Source of the DNA: Anaerolineaceae bacterium
GTDB taxonomy: Bacteria; Chloroflexota; Anaerolineae; Anaerolineales; Anaerolineaceae
Direction: 5' to 3'
DNA: 14,656 bases
Assembly (NCBI GenBank): GCA_030620065.1
Contig: JAUXFJ010000010.1
Location: forward strand, 1-14,656
A program made the translations under genes and the position numbers. Shown here in pieces: positions 1 to 6,668 of this stretch (its first letter is position 1; each line of letters opens with the position of its first letter). Below the pieces are notes generated by a model. That model was not told the DNA's origin and ran no database searches. It worked only from the letters and a program-made list of their open reading frames with translations.

Positions 1-917
1 ATCGGTTTCAAGTCCAGGGGCGCCCCATCCGTTTCAGCTTCAGCGATAAAGAGCAAGTTATTCACTAAACGGGTAAGTCGATCAATCTCCTTGTCAATAG
101 TTAAAAGCGATTCCTCATCCATATTCTTCATCAGCAGGCCCAACCCAATGTTGCCTTTAATAACTGTCAATGGCGTGCGCAGTTCATGGCTTACATCTGT
201 AATAAAGCGCTTTTGTGAATTAAAAATACGCTCGAGACGGACCAAGGTTCGATTTAACGTTAATATCACTTGCCCAATCTCATCCTGCCGTCCAGGTTCT
301 AGTGGGATTCGTATTGAAAGGTCATCGCTGCTCATCATCTGTTTCGCCGCATTCGTAATGTCCTCCAAAGGCTTCAACTCCTTGCGAATAATTAGCCAAC
401 TCAAGCCTCCAACAATCAAACCCAAAAATATATCCGCGACAAAAAACATTTGAAAGATTTCTTGTTGGGTGCGGGTGTAATCAATCAAACTAATGCCAAC
501 TTGAAGCCATCCAACGGATTGCTGATTGACCTGAATGGGAGTAGTAAGAACGCGGTAAGAATCATTCTTTAAAACAATACTATTAAATACAGGACTTGTT
601 GCTGCCAAGCCATTTACATCCATAGCACTTGTAAAGTCGCTGGCATTTTCTGAAAAAGCAAGAATGCGTTTATTTATTCCCCACACCTGAAAAAAGAACT
701 CGCTGGAAATATCTAAATGTGTATGATCAGCCTCAATCTCCCCCAAAGCATCTGCCCTCGATGAATTGATGACTCGTGAAGAGTTTAATATAAGTCGGCT
801 ATCCAATCGTTCCAACATCGCGATGCCGACATATGAATACACTAAAATACTCAATAGTAAGATACCGCCAGCAAGCATACCAGCGTATGTTAAAGTTAGT
901 TTTATTTTCAGAGACAT
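1..917 (-). CDS. Sensor histidine kinase, C-terminal part missing at window edge
   Basis: Membrane sensor kinase that should autophosphorylate on histidine and pass the phosphate to the response regulator encoded just upstream. About 305 codons are visible. Residues about 8-30 form a first membrane helix, about 31-150 an extracytoplasmic sensor region, and about 152-178 a second helix. A HAMP linker follows (about 179-232, containing QDEIGQV). The HisKA phosphorylation site is the motif SHELRTPL with His at residue 244, and the dimerisation helices run into NNLLFIAEAE. The ATP-binding HATPase domain lies beyond base 1, so this is an edge truncation and not evidence of a broken gene. The ATG overlaps the regulator's stop codon by one base (TGATG), which implies translational coupling. 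The ligand is unknown. Family assignment is firm; the sensed signal cannot be inferred. Confidence 0.93.
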   Translation of the reverse strand, partial: MSLKIKLTLTYAGMLAGGILLLSILVYSYVGIAMLERLDSRLILNSSRVINSSRADALGEIEADHTHLDISSEFFFQVWGINKRILAFSENASDFTSAMDVNGLAATSPVFNSIVLKNDSYRVLTTPIQVNQQSVGWLQVGISLIDYTRTQQEIFQMFFVADIFLGLIVGGLSWLIIRKELKPLEDITNAAKQMMSSDDLSIRIPLEPGRQDEIGQVILTLNRTLVRLERIFNSQKRFITDVSHELRTPLTVIKGNIGLGLLMKNMDEESLLTIDKEIDRLTRLVNNLLFIAEAETDGAPLDLKP

Positions 918-1594
918 CAATCAGGTTTTCGCATCACATAACCGACACTGCGGACGGTGAAGATCAAACGTTCTTCACCACCTTCTTCAAGTTTCTGCCG
1001 CAAATAGCGAATGTAAACATCCAACACATTGCTTTCACCCCCAAAATCATAATTCCATACGCTTTCGAAGATCTTCTTTCTAGTCAGCACCTGCTGAGGG
1101 TGACGCATGAAAAGTTCCAAGAGATCATATTCTTTGGCAGTCAGTTCGATTACACGGTCTCCGCGGATTGCTTTTCTTGTGTTTCTATCTAGCGTGAGAT
1201 CTGCAAAACTAAGTTCTTTTGCACGATCATCAGATGTTCTCCTCAGCAGCGCTCTAATACGTGCCAGAAGTTCTCCTACCGCAAAAGGTTTAACCATATA
1301 ATCATCTGCAAATGCGTCCAAACCTTCAACCCTATCTTCGACCTGGTCCTTTGCAGTCAGCATTAAAATGGGGACGCTGCTCATCTTACGCAACCGCAGC
1401 CCTACCTCCAACCCGTCTATACCTGGCAGCATCCAATCCAGGATCACAAGATCCGGTTTTCGCTCACGCGCCAAGGCTAATCCAGATATTCCCTCTGCAG
1501 CTGTATACACTTCATAGCCTTCAAAAGCCAAAATGCGCCGCAAAAGGTGCAGGATCTTTTCATCATCTTCAATGACCAATATTCTCTCGTCCAT
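917..1594 (-). CDS. OmpR/PhoB-family response regulator
   Basis: Cytoplasmic transcription factor of 225 residues, the normal length for the family. The receiver domain (about 1-118) has the acidic pocket E9-D10-D11, the phosphoacceptor D53 (in ILDWMLPGIDG), T80 and K102 (in VKPF). The C-terminal winged-helix DNA-binding domain covers about 126-222, with the usual ELTAKEYDLLELF and VRSVGYVMR segments. The switch loop reads LDAFADDYMVKPF where most relatives have LDAGADDY, a small deviation. A good ribosome site (AGAGGAAG) lies 6 bases before the ATG. It is the first gene of a regulator-kinase pair and is divergent from the sugar transferase gene, so control of that gene or autoregulation is plausible but not shown. 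Confidence 0.96.
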   Translation of the reverse strand: MDERILVIEDDEKILHLLRRILAFEGYEVYTAAEGISGLALARERKPDLVILDWMLPGIDGLEVGLRLRKMSSVPILMLTAKDQVEDRVEGLDAFADDYMVKPFAVGELLARIRALLRRTSDDRAKELSFADLTLDRNTRKAIRGDRVIELTAKEYDLLELFMRHPQQVLTRKKIFESVWNYDFGGESNVLDVYIRYLRQKLEEGGEERLIFTVRSVGYVMRKPD

Positions 1595-1655
1595 TAGGCA
1601 CTTCCTCTTATGATAGACAAAACTTAATCTCTGTTAATATTCTATCAGAGTTCTT

Positions 1656-1664
1656 TGGTAAAAT
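1656..1664 (+). promoter_or_regulatory. Extended -10 promoter for the sugar transferase gene
   Basis: TAAAAT at 1659-1664 is preceded by TGG, which fits an extended -10 (TGn) element. The ATG at 1673 lies 8 bases after it, where transcription would start, so the mRNA is probably leaderless. No Shine-Dalgarno sequence is present. No clear -35 box is seen. Prediction from sequence only. Confidence 0.55.
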
Positions 1665-1672
1665 CCAATTAT

Positions 1673-2335
1673 ATGCTGCAACAATTTTTTCCTAAAAGTG
1701 TACCAATTATCAAGCGACTGTTCGATTTAATATTAACGACAGTGGGATTAATTATTATCTCTCCGTTTTTAGCGCTCGTCGCGCTGATCATACGGATTTG
1801 CTTAGGCTCGCCGATTCTCTTCCGCCAAAAACGTCCTGGTTACCTGAATCATATTTTTACCATCAATAAATTCCGCACCATGCGGGATGTTTATGATGAT
1901 CAAGGCAAGCTCCTCCCAGACGAACAGCGTCTTACCAGTCTAGGGCGTTTCTTGCGTGCAACCAGTATAGACGAACTGCCTGAACTTCTTAATGTGTTAC
2001 TTGGTGATATGAGCCTGGTTGGGCCGCGGCCGCTCCTGGTTGACTATTTAGAGCGTTACAGTCCCGAACAAGCCCGCAGGCATAATGTGATGCCCGGCAT
2101 CACCGGCTGGGCTCAGGTCAATGGCCGAAATGTCATTAACTGGGAGGATAAATTTGCTTATGACGTCTGGTATGTTGACCATTGGTCATTCTGGCTCGAC
2201 ATTAAAATCCTGGCTCTAACTTTTTTGAAAGTCATCGTGCGAGAAGGTATCAATCAGCCAGGACAAACAACATCAGAGCTGTTCATGGGCAACAGCCTTC
2301 AGGATCCAAAAACACCTGACACTCCGTCAACATAA
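1673..2335 (+). CDS. Polyprenol-phosphate sugar-1-phosphate transferase (bacterial sugar transferase family)
   Basis: Membrane enzyme that moves a sugar-1-phosphate from a UDP-sugar onto undecaprenyl phosphate, the first step of building a surface polysaccharide or glycan. It has 220 residues, the size of the minimal PglC-like monotopic enzymes without the extra N-terminal membrane domain of WbaP. One hydrophobic re-entrant helix lies at about 14-45. Family motifs follow: KFRTMRD, then SIDELPELLNVLLGDMSLVGPRP with the catalytic Asp-Glu pair at about 100-101, and PGITGWAQVNGR. An in-frame TTG at 1655 overlaps the predicted -10 box, so the ATG at 1673 is preferred. Its sugar is unknown. It ends 26 bases from the convergent lipoprotein gene. 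WecB and WecC about 10 kb away could supply a sugar to the same pathway, which is inference. Confidence 0.94.
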   Translation: MLQQFFPKSVPIIKRLFDLILTTVGLIIISPFLALVALIIRICLGSPILFRQKRPGYLNHIFTINKFRTMRDVYDDQGKLLPDEQRLTSLGRFLRATSIDELPELLNVLLGDMSLVGPRPLLVDYLERYSPEQARRHNVMPGITGWAQVNGRNVINWEDKFAYDVWYVDHWSFWLDIKILALTFLKVIVREGINQPGQTTSELFMGNSLQDPKTPDTPST

Positions 2336-2361
2336 CAAGACCAATAACTAAGTATAATATA

Positions 2362-3414
2362 TCAAGGGATTGGTGCTGTACCGATGTAACCATTCAGGAC
2401 CTCATTGAGTGTTTTCTCAAACAAAGCCATACGACCTTCAGAGACCCATCCAGCTTCTGTATCAATTAACGAGATTGAAAGAACCCCCTGCGTGTTTCCT
2501 TCGCCGTTCAGCAGCTTGGGCCACATTTCTTGTATGGCAAGATTTGGATCCAACTTCAAGGTCCCAATCCAATTATCAGTTTGCATGCCCTCCGTGGGGG
2601 ATACAGCTGAAATGATCCTCACACCGGAATCCATAAGATATACCAGCAAATCTATAGACCCTGCTTCTGGTTGAACATAAACAGCTTCCACACTTCCCGC
2701 AATCAATAAATCTGCCGCCAGCTTCCAGGACTGCTGCTGGGTTGGATCTGCAATCTCAGCCAGCTTTGGATAATATTCGATTGGCGCAAAGCGCGAATTG
2801 CACAAGCCACAGAAATACCGCACCCCCACAAAGAACGAATCAATCGTGCTCTGTCCAAGCTCCGTCCCAGACCGCGCCAGAACCCCGGCCCGATAATCCT
2901 CGGTCAGTATCGCAGCCAAATACCCCGCCATAAATGCTTGCTTTTCTACATCTTCTTTTGTGGTGTTAATGACACTCAGGTTTGCACTGGGTGTCAGGTT
3001 CGGAATGTTCACACTTAAGAATTGAACGTGCGGGGCGGATTCAACCAAAGACATTAGATTAGGAGCTGGTTCCAATGCTACAACGATCTTTACCGCGGGA
3101 GTAAGATCAGAGATGCTCAATGAATCGCGCAGGACCAATTCAAGTCCATCATTTTCAGCCAAGGTCAATAACAACGCTTGTGTATTCGAAACCAGTGATA
3201 GTTCAGCTCCGTCCGAAGCCCAAAAGATCACCTGCGAAGGCAAGACAGTATTTGCCGGTGACGGTTCTGCTGTTGCGCTGGTTTCCGGATCCGGTTGATT
3301 CGTCTCTTCACCAGTCGGCGTCACAGCAGGCATGCCATTTTTACCACAAGCAGAAAGAGTGAATCCGATAAGGGATAACAATATGATAAAGACCAACAAG
3401 CATTGTTTTTTCAT
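2362..3414 (-). CDS. Lipoprotein resembling BMP/Med-type substrate-binding proteins
   Basis: Predicted lipid-anchored protein of 350 residues facing the outside of the membrane. The N-terminus is a lipoprotein signal: MKK, a hydrophobic stretch and a lipobox ending LSAC, with the modified Cys at residue 23. A Pro/Thr/Glu-rich spacer of about 35 residues follows. The body resembles the BMP (PnrA/Med) periplasmic-binding fold, notably KQAFMAGYLAA, the segment with SFFVGVRYF, and GSVEAVYVQPEAGS. Members bind nucleosides or related small molecules for ABC transporters, but no transporter genes are adjacent, so a sensor or orphan role is possible. A CGLC pair at about 202-205 is unusual and could form a disulfide or bind metal. 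An in-frame TTG six bases upstream also exists; the ATG fits the leaderless promoter better. Family call is moderate, ligand unknown. Confidence 0.72.
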   Translation of the reverse strand: MKKQCLLVFIILLSLIGFTLSACGKNGMPAVTPTGEETNQPDPETSATAEPSPANTVLPSQVIFWASDGAELSLVSNTQALLLTLAENDGLELVLRDSLSISDLTPAVKIVVALEPAPNLMSLVESAPHVQFLSVNIPNLTPSANLSVINTTKEDVEKQAFMAGYLAAILTEDYRAGVLARSGTELGQSTIDSFFVGVRYFCGLCNSRFAPIEYYPKLAEIADPTQQQSWKLAADLLIAGSVEAVYVQPEAGSIDLLVYLMDSGVRIISAVSPTEGMQTDNWIGTLKLDPNLAIQEMWPKLLNGEGNTQGVLSISLIDTEAGWVSEGRMALFEKTLNEVLNGYIGTAPIP

Positions 3415-3421
3415 AATCAAT

Positions 3422-3427
3422 ATTTTA
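3422..3427 (-). promoter_or_regulatory. -10 box for the BMP-like lipoprotein gene
   Basis: On the minus strand this reads TAAAAT preceded by GG, with 7 bases to the ATG at 3414. This is the spacing of a leaderless transcript, and no ribosome site precedes the ATG. It is the same GGTAAAAT string seen before the sugar transferase gene. Confidence 0.5.
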
Positions 3428-3521
3428 CCTCAGAGTGCTTGGTTTTACCCAGGTGGGCATTTCAGTACAGAAAACTCCTGATCCAATTTTTATACCTTCG
3501 GTCCTTCCCATATATACGATC

Positions 3522-3549
3522 TTACAAACAAGGATGGCTGGTGTATAAT
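3522..3549 (+). promoter_or_regulatory. Sigma-70-like promoter upstream of the SH3b membrane protein
   Basis: TTACAA at 3522-3527 and TATAAT at 3544-3549 are separated by 16 bases, a good housekeeping promoter. Transcription would start near 3556, giving an untranslated leader of about 80 bases before the ATG at 3636. The rest of the 215-base gap (3421-3635) holds the lipoprotein promoter and nothing else I recognise. Confidence 0.5.
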
Positions 3550-3635
3550 ACTTTCCAAGTAATGCTAAGCCGGTTATGACAAGCTGCCGCAGTTCAAGCA
3601 AAAGCAGCAACCAAGATCAATTCTCGGTAAAATAA

Positions 3636-4820
3636 ATGAGCCTGCCAACGAGTCACTCCTTACCAGACGATTTCAACCAACTGCCGCTTTCCCAAAAGCG
3701 TCGTATTCGGCGTTCCATCAAAAATGCCGGTGAAAGCGAAGTGCAAGCTTTATCAGTAGAGCTCAAACGCCGATCAACACCCGCATTTGATTTCTTCCTC
3801 TACGCATTGCTTGGTGCGCTCATCACAGGCTTAGCAATATTATTCGATTCACCCCTCTTGTTCGTGCTAGCAGCTGTTTGTGCGCCCTTCTTAACCCCGC
3901 TGATGGGAATCGCATTAGCCCCGGCTATCAAAAGCCTGGCGCTCTTTCTGCAATCCTTGGCAAGCCTGCTCATCAGCGCTTTGATATTCTTTGGCAGCGG
4001 TGCGCTGGCCGGTTTTTTGACCTCTTATATACCCCTCGAGAATTTCTCCCAGCTGGTGCTCATTACATCATCAGATTTGGTCAGTTGGGCAGTTTTATGC
4101 TTTTCTGCTATATTCTGCACTGTTTTATTTGTGCGCAGAGAATCCAAACCGCTCCTGATTGGGATTTTGCTTACCTACGAAATCTTCCTGCCTATGACCG
4201 CCGCAGGTTTTAACCTGTTAACTGGAACAGGGCAATTATGGCTCACAACACTAATCTTATCTTTCTCACGTTTAACCATTGCAGCGCTTATTGCCGCATT
4301 CGTTTTCATGATATTGGGGCTGCACCCACGCCGTGCTGCTAGCTGGTTGATGTTTCTGTTGCTCATTGCAGCTGCTGCGGTTATGTTGATCGCCAATCTA
4401 TACGGAGTGCAGTTCATCACCGACCCCGCAGCCCTCTTTCCAATACCCACCAACACCGCCACGCAGATACCCAGCCCGCTGCCTTCGTCAACGCCGACGC
4501 CCAGTCCAGTACTCCCCACTGACACGCCTACCCCAACACCTACACGCACTAATACGCCAACTCTAACATTAACCGCCACCCTGACCCCTACACCTACACC
4601 ATTTTGGGTACTCATAAGAGCTGAAAACGGTGCCGTTATACGCCAAGAACCTAACTATGAGGCACTGATCGTCGCTTACGCGCAGGACGGAAGCCTCGTG
4701 CAGATGCTCACTGAAACTTATCAGTCCGGCTCGACTTTATGGGTGAAAGTCATCGCTGAGAACGGAGTTGAGGGTTGGATCATCCATTCATTGCTGGTTA
4801 CAGCCACACCATCATCTTAA
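3636..4820 (+). CDS. DUF389-like multi-pass membrane protein with Thr/Pro linker and C-terminal SH3b domain
   Basis: A protein of 394 residues in three parts. A basic cytoplasmic start (about 1-48) leads into about seven or eight membrane helices (about 50-258), in which the segment APFLTPLMGIALAPAIKS resembles the core of DUF389 proteins. A low-complexity linker of Thr, Pro and Ser follows (about 268-322). The last part (about 325-388) is an SH3b domain, seen from AVIRQEPNYEALIVAYAQDG, the LWVKV strand and the closing GWIIHSLL. The bacterial SH3b fold usually binds peptidoglycan or other envelope polymers, so this end probably faces outside. The function of DUF389 is not established; combining it with an SH3b domain is unusual to my knowledge. 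No convincing ribosome site precedes the ATG. The gene stands alone and ends just before a hairpin terminator. Confidence 0.75.
   Translation: MSLPTSHSLPDDFNQLPLSQKRRIRRSIKNAGESEVQALSVELKRRSTPAFDFFLYALLGALITGLAILFDSPLLFVLAAVCAPFLTPLMGIALAPAIKSLALFLQSLASLLISALIFFGSGALAGFLTSYIPLENFSQLVLITSSDLVSWAVLCFSAIFCTVLFVRRESKPLLIGILLTYEIFLPMTAAGFNLLTGTGQLWLTTLILSFSRLTIAALIAAFVFMILGLHPRRAASWLMFLLLIAAAAVMLIANLYGVQFITDPAALFPIPTNTATQIPSPLPSSTPTPSPVLPTDTPTPTPTRTNTPTLTLTATLTPTPTPFWVLIRAENGAVIRQEPNYEALIVAYAQDGSLVQMLTETYQSGSTLWVKVIAENGVEGWIIHSLLVTATPSS
4440..4602 (+). repeat. Low-complexity Thr/Pro codon repeat (stalk linker)
   Basis: Runs of ACN and CCN codons encode alternating Thr and Pro inside the SH3b membrane protein. 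It is a flexible extracellular spacer, of a kind common in Anaerolineae surface proteins, and not a non-coding repeat. Its antisense reading creates a false Gly/Val-rich open frame. Confidence 0.8.
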
Positions 4821-4853
4821 GCGATAAAAATAATACCTACAAATAAAAGTAAA

Positions 4854-4884
4854 GCATCTCAGTTATCAAACCGAGATGCCCTTT
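4854..4884. terminator. Bidirectional intrinsic terminator
   Basis: GCATCTC at 4854-4860 pairs with GAGATGC at 4873-4879. An inner GTT/AAC pairing closes a four-base loop after one mismatch. The plus strand continues CCCTTTT. On the minus strand the hairpin is followed by TTTACTTTT. It sits between two genes that converge on it, so it probably ends both the SH3b protein transcript and the long minus-strand operon. Confidence 0.8.
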
Positions 4885-4931
4885 TCGTTAGTAAAGATTG
4901 ATACTGCTGATCTGGTCAAACTATATATGCC

Positions 4932-5525
4932 CTATTTCTGGCGCGATACTGAGTCCCTCAAACGTCTGACAACAATGATCAACACTACAAGCAGTACAGC
5001 ACTGCCAACCAAAATCGGCAGCCCCACATCTTCTATCAACCCGGTTTCAGGCAGCGTGGTTGACGCCTCTTTTGGAGCAGCTTGAAGCATTGCGCGTTCC
5101 GTCAGCAGTGCTGAAACTGTTGCTGTTCTTGCAGCATTCAATGCCTGCTCTGTTTGCAAAGCATCTTGCTCCTCCTTTACGCCCAAATCATCAGCAGCGC
5201 TTTCAGGCGCTTCAACCGTTGAAATCAATTGGCTTTCAACCGACTGTGGTGTTTTCGTTGGAAATTGAATCACTGGCCGCCCAGCAATCTCTGTTTGTGT
5301 GGTTAACATCGCCCCGTCTGAGGTTGCTGCCGTTTGCGAAAAGAGTTCTGCCAGGTTGATCTCGCTCAGATCAGTCATCACCCAAAGCGTCATGCCACCT
5401 AAACCAATCAGCAGTATCAGCGCTATCAGGCTTATCGTCATGATAAATGGGCGATTCTTTGACTTACTTTTTAGTTCTTGTTCCAGATCATCGAGATCAT
5501 AAAAATCTTTAAAATCATCTGACAT
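4932..5525 (-). CDS. Membrane-anchored protein with C-terminal LPETG sorting signal
   Basis: A protein of 197 residues with no recognised enzymatic domain. The N-terminus is acidic and cytoplasmic (about 1-25), followed by an uncleaved-looking membrane helix (about 27-50). The outside part is low in complexity and predicted helical, with an Ala/Thr/Glu-rich stretch at about 112-150 that could be a rod or coiled coil. The C-terminus is a classic cell-wall sorting signal: LPETG at 158-162, a hydrophobic helix at about 168-186 and a basic tail RRLRDSVSRQK. Sortases cut such signals between Thr and Gly. Having a membrane helix at one end and a sortase site at the other would let it tie membrane to wall or to another protein. 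It is the last gene of the operon, 86 bases after the KOW-like gene, with its own ribosome site (GAGG) before the ATG. Confidence 0.75.
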   Translation of the reverse strand: MSDDFKDFYDLDDLEQELKSKSKNRPFIMTISLIALILLIGLGGMTLWVMTDLSEINLAELFSQTAATSDGAMLTTQTEIAGRPVIQFPTKTPQSVESQLISTVEAPESAADDLGVKEEQDALQTEQALNAARTATVSALLTERAMLQAAPKEASTTLPETGLIEDVGLPILVGSAVLLVVLIIVVRRLRDSVSRQK

Positions 5526-5611
5526 AATTACCTCAATACATATTAAACCTGAGACTCCTAAGCATCAGCTTTATTTAGCCTGTGTAGCCTCTGAGCGATC
5601 CTAAAATATCG

Positions 5612-6667
5612 TCAAATAATGACTTCCAGGTTTGATGTAGGAATCCGAACAAGTTGATCATCTGTCCGCTTGACTACCGCTACAGGTAGTTCTAATCCGC
5701 TTGCAAAACGCTCCATTTCGGCAGGTAGTTCAATGACCTCACCTGCATTGCCTGTATATGGATTTCCAATCAGTCGCACTTTGGAACCAATACGCAATCT
5801 AACCTCTTCATCAAACAAACCCTCATCCTCAATCTCACTCAGCGGGACAATCATCTCCGGCCTCTGAGCGCTGAATGGATCAGGCATATATGCATTCAAA
5901 AAGACCTTCCGTCCTACCATTTCCTTAATCATTGCTTCACTGTAAGCATCCGTTTGAATATCACCAAAACCCGCCAAACTCATCAGCGGTATACCCAGAT
6001 TCATACCTGTTGATTGCAATAAAGGTGCCAACGATGAAACAATCAAGCCAGCGGCACCAGACTCAAGCAAAGCTGTCAATAAATCCTCCCGCAGGCAAGA
6101 GCCAAGCGACACGATCTTACCGTTCAGCTCGATATCCAGTTCCTTCTGGTCATACGGATGCGTTACTGCCTCACCCAAGTGAATCAATTCCCCTTGAGCG
6201 TTTTTTCCATTTCCCCATACACCCTGTAAAATAGCACCCTGACCGCATATAACAGCCCCGCGCTCAGGAATCAGCTCCACCACAATCCCCGGGAAACTTG
6301 CCCTACAGATGTGTTTTACCTCTCCCAAAGCCAGAATTACTTTGCCGCTGTGGATTGAAATGACGCGCCCTTCCTGTGGAACCCTAAAAACCCTTGCAAA
6401 CAGTCCTGAACTTTGCGCAATCACATCCCCAGGCTCGACATGTTCGCCTACCAAACGTTCAATTTGAGATTCGGCTTTTGAGGCGCTGAGCCCGAATCCG
6501 CGTTGAACGTTATATACCATAAACCGCTCTGGTAAAACATATTCTGCGATGATATCATCCATTTCAACCCGCTGGCCAGTGCGCACCAATACCCGTCCGC
6601 GCATCGGGAGTTGGATCGGACGGCAGATTTGCCGCCCATGCGTTATCCTGAGAATATCTAAGCTCAT
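5612..6667 (-). CDS. Uncharacterised beta-rich protein with C-terminal KOW-like segment, partner of the MutL-like ATPase
   Basis: A soluble protein of about 351 residues that I do not recognise as a named family. The first 150 residues are rich in short strands and glycine turns and resemble a barrel-sandwich (biotinyl/lipoyl or RnfC-like) fold: one unit around MRGRVLVRTGQRVEMDDII, another around GEHVEPGDVIA. A central alpha/beta part (about 165-265) contains the helix DLLTALLESGAAGLIVSS. Near the end (about 293-315) the segment GSKVRLIGNPYTGNAGEVIEL has the KOW pattern known from ribosomal and NusG proteins. No signal peptide or membrane helix is seen. The ATG lies one base after the MutL-like stop codon; an in-frame GTG at 6676 is an alternative start overlapping that gene. 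Tight coupling suggests the two proteins act together. Function unknown. Confidence 0.72.
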   Translation of the reverse strand: MSLDILRITHGRQICRPIQLPMRGRVLVRTGQRVEMDDIIAEYVLPERFMVYNVQRGFGLSASKAESQIERLVGEHVEPGDVIAQSSGLFARVFRVPQEGRVISIHSGKVILALGEVKHICRASFPGIVVELIPERGAVICGQGAILQGVWGNGKNAQGELIHLGEAVTHPYDQKELDIELNGKIVSLGSCLREDLLTALLESGAAGLIVSSLAPLLQSTGMNLGIPLMSLAGFGDIQTDAYSEAMIKEMVGRKVFLNAYMPDPFSAQRPEMIVPLSEIEDEGLFDEEVRLRIGSKVRLIGNPYTGNAGEVIELPAEMERFASGLELPVAVVKRTDDQLVRIPTSNLEVII

Positions 6668-6668
6668 C

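Noticed and set aside
3425..3610. 61-residue minus-strand open frame in the gap before the lipoprotein gene
   Set aside because: No ribosome site, no recognisable domain, and it covers the promoter region of both neighbouring genes.
3628..3636. TAAAAT just before the SH3b membrane protein ATG, as a leaderless promoter
   Set aside because: Only two bases separate it from the ATG, so transcription would start inside the gene; the TTACAA/TATAAT pair at 3522-3549 is better.
4440..4602. Possible CRISPR-like or tandem DNA repeat
   Set aside because: The repeats are irregular Thr/Pro codons in a coding frame, without constant repeat length or spacers.
4175..4615. Antisense open frame rich in Gly and Val
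   Set aside because: It is the reverse reading of the Thr/Pro codon repeat in the SH3b membrane protein; its apparent repeats have no independent support and there is no ribosome site.
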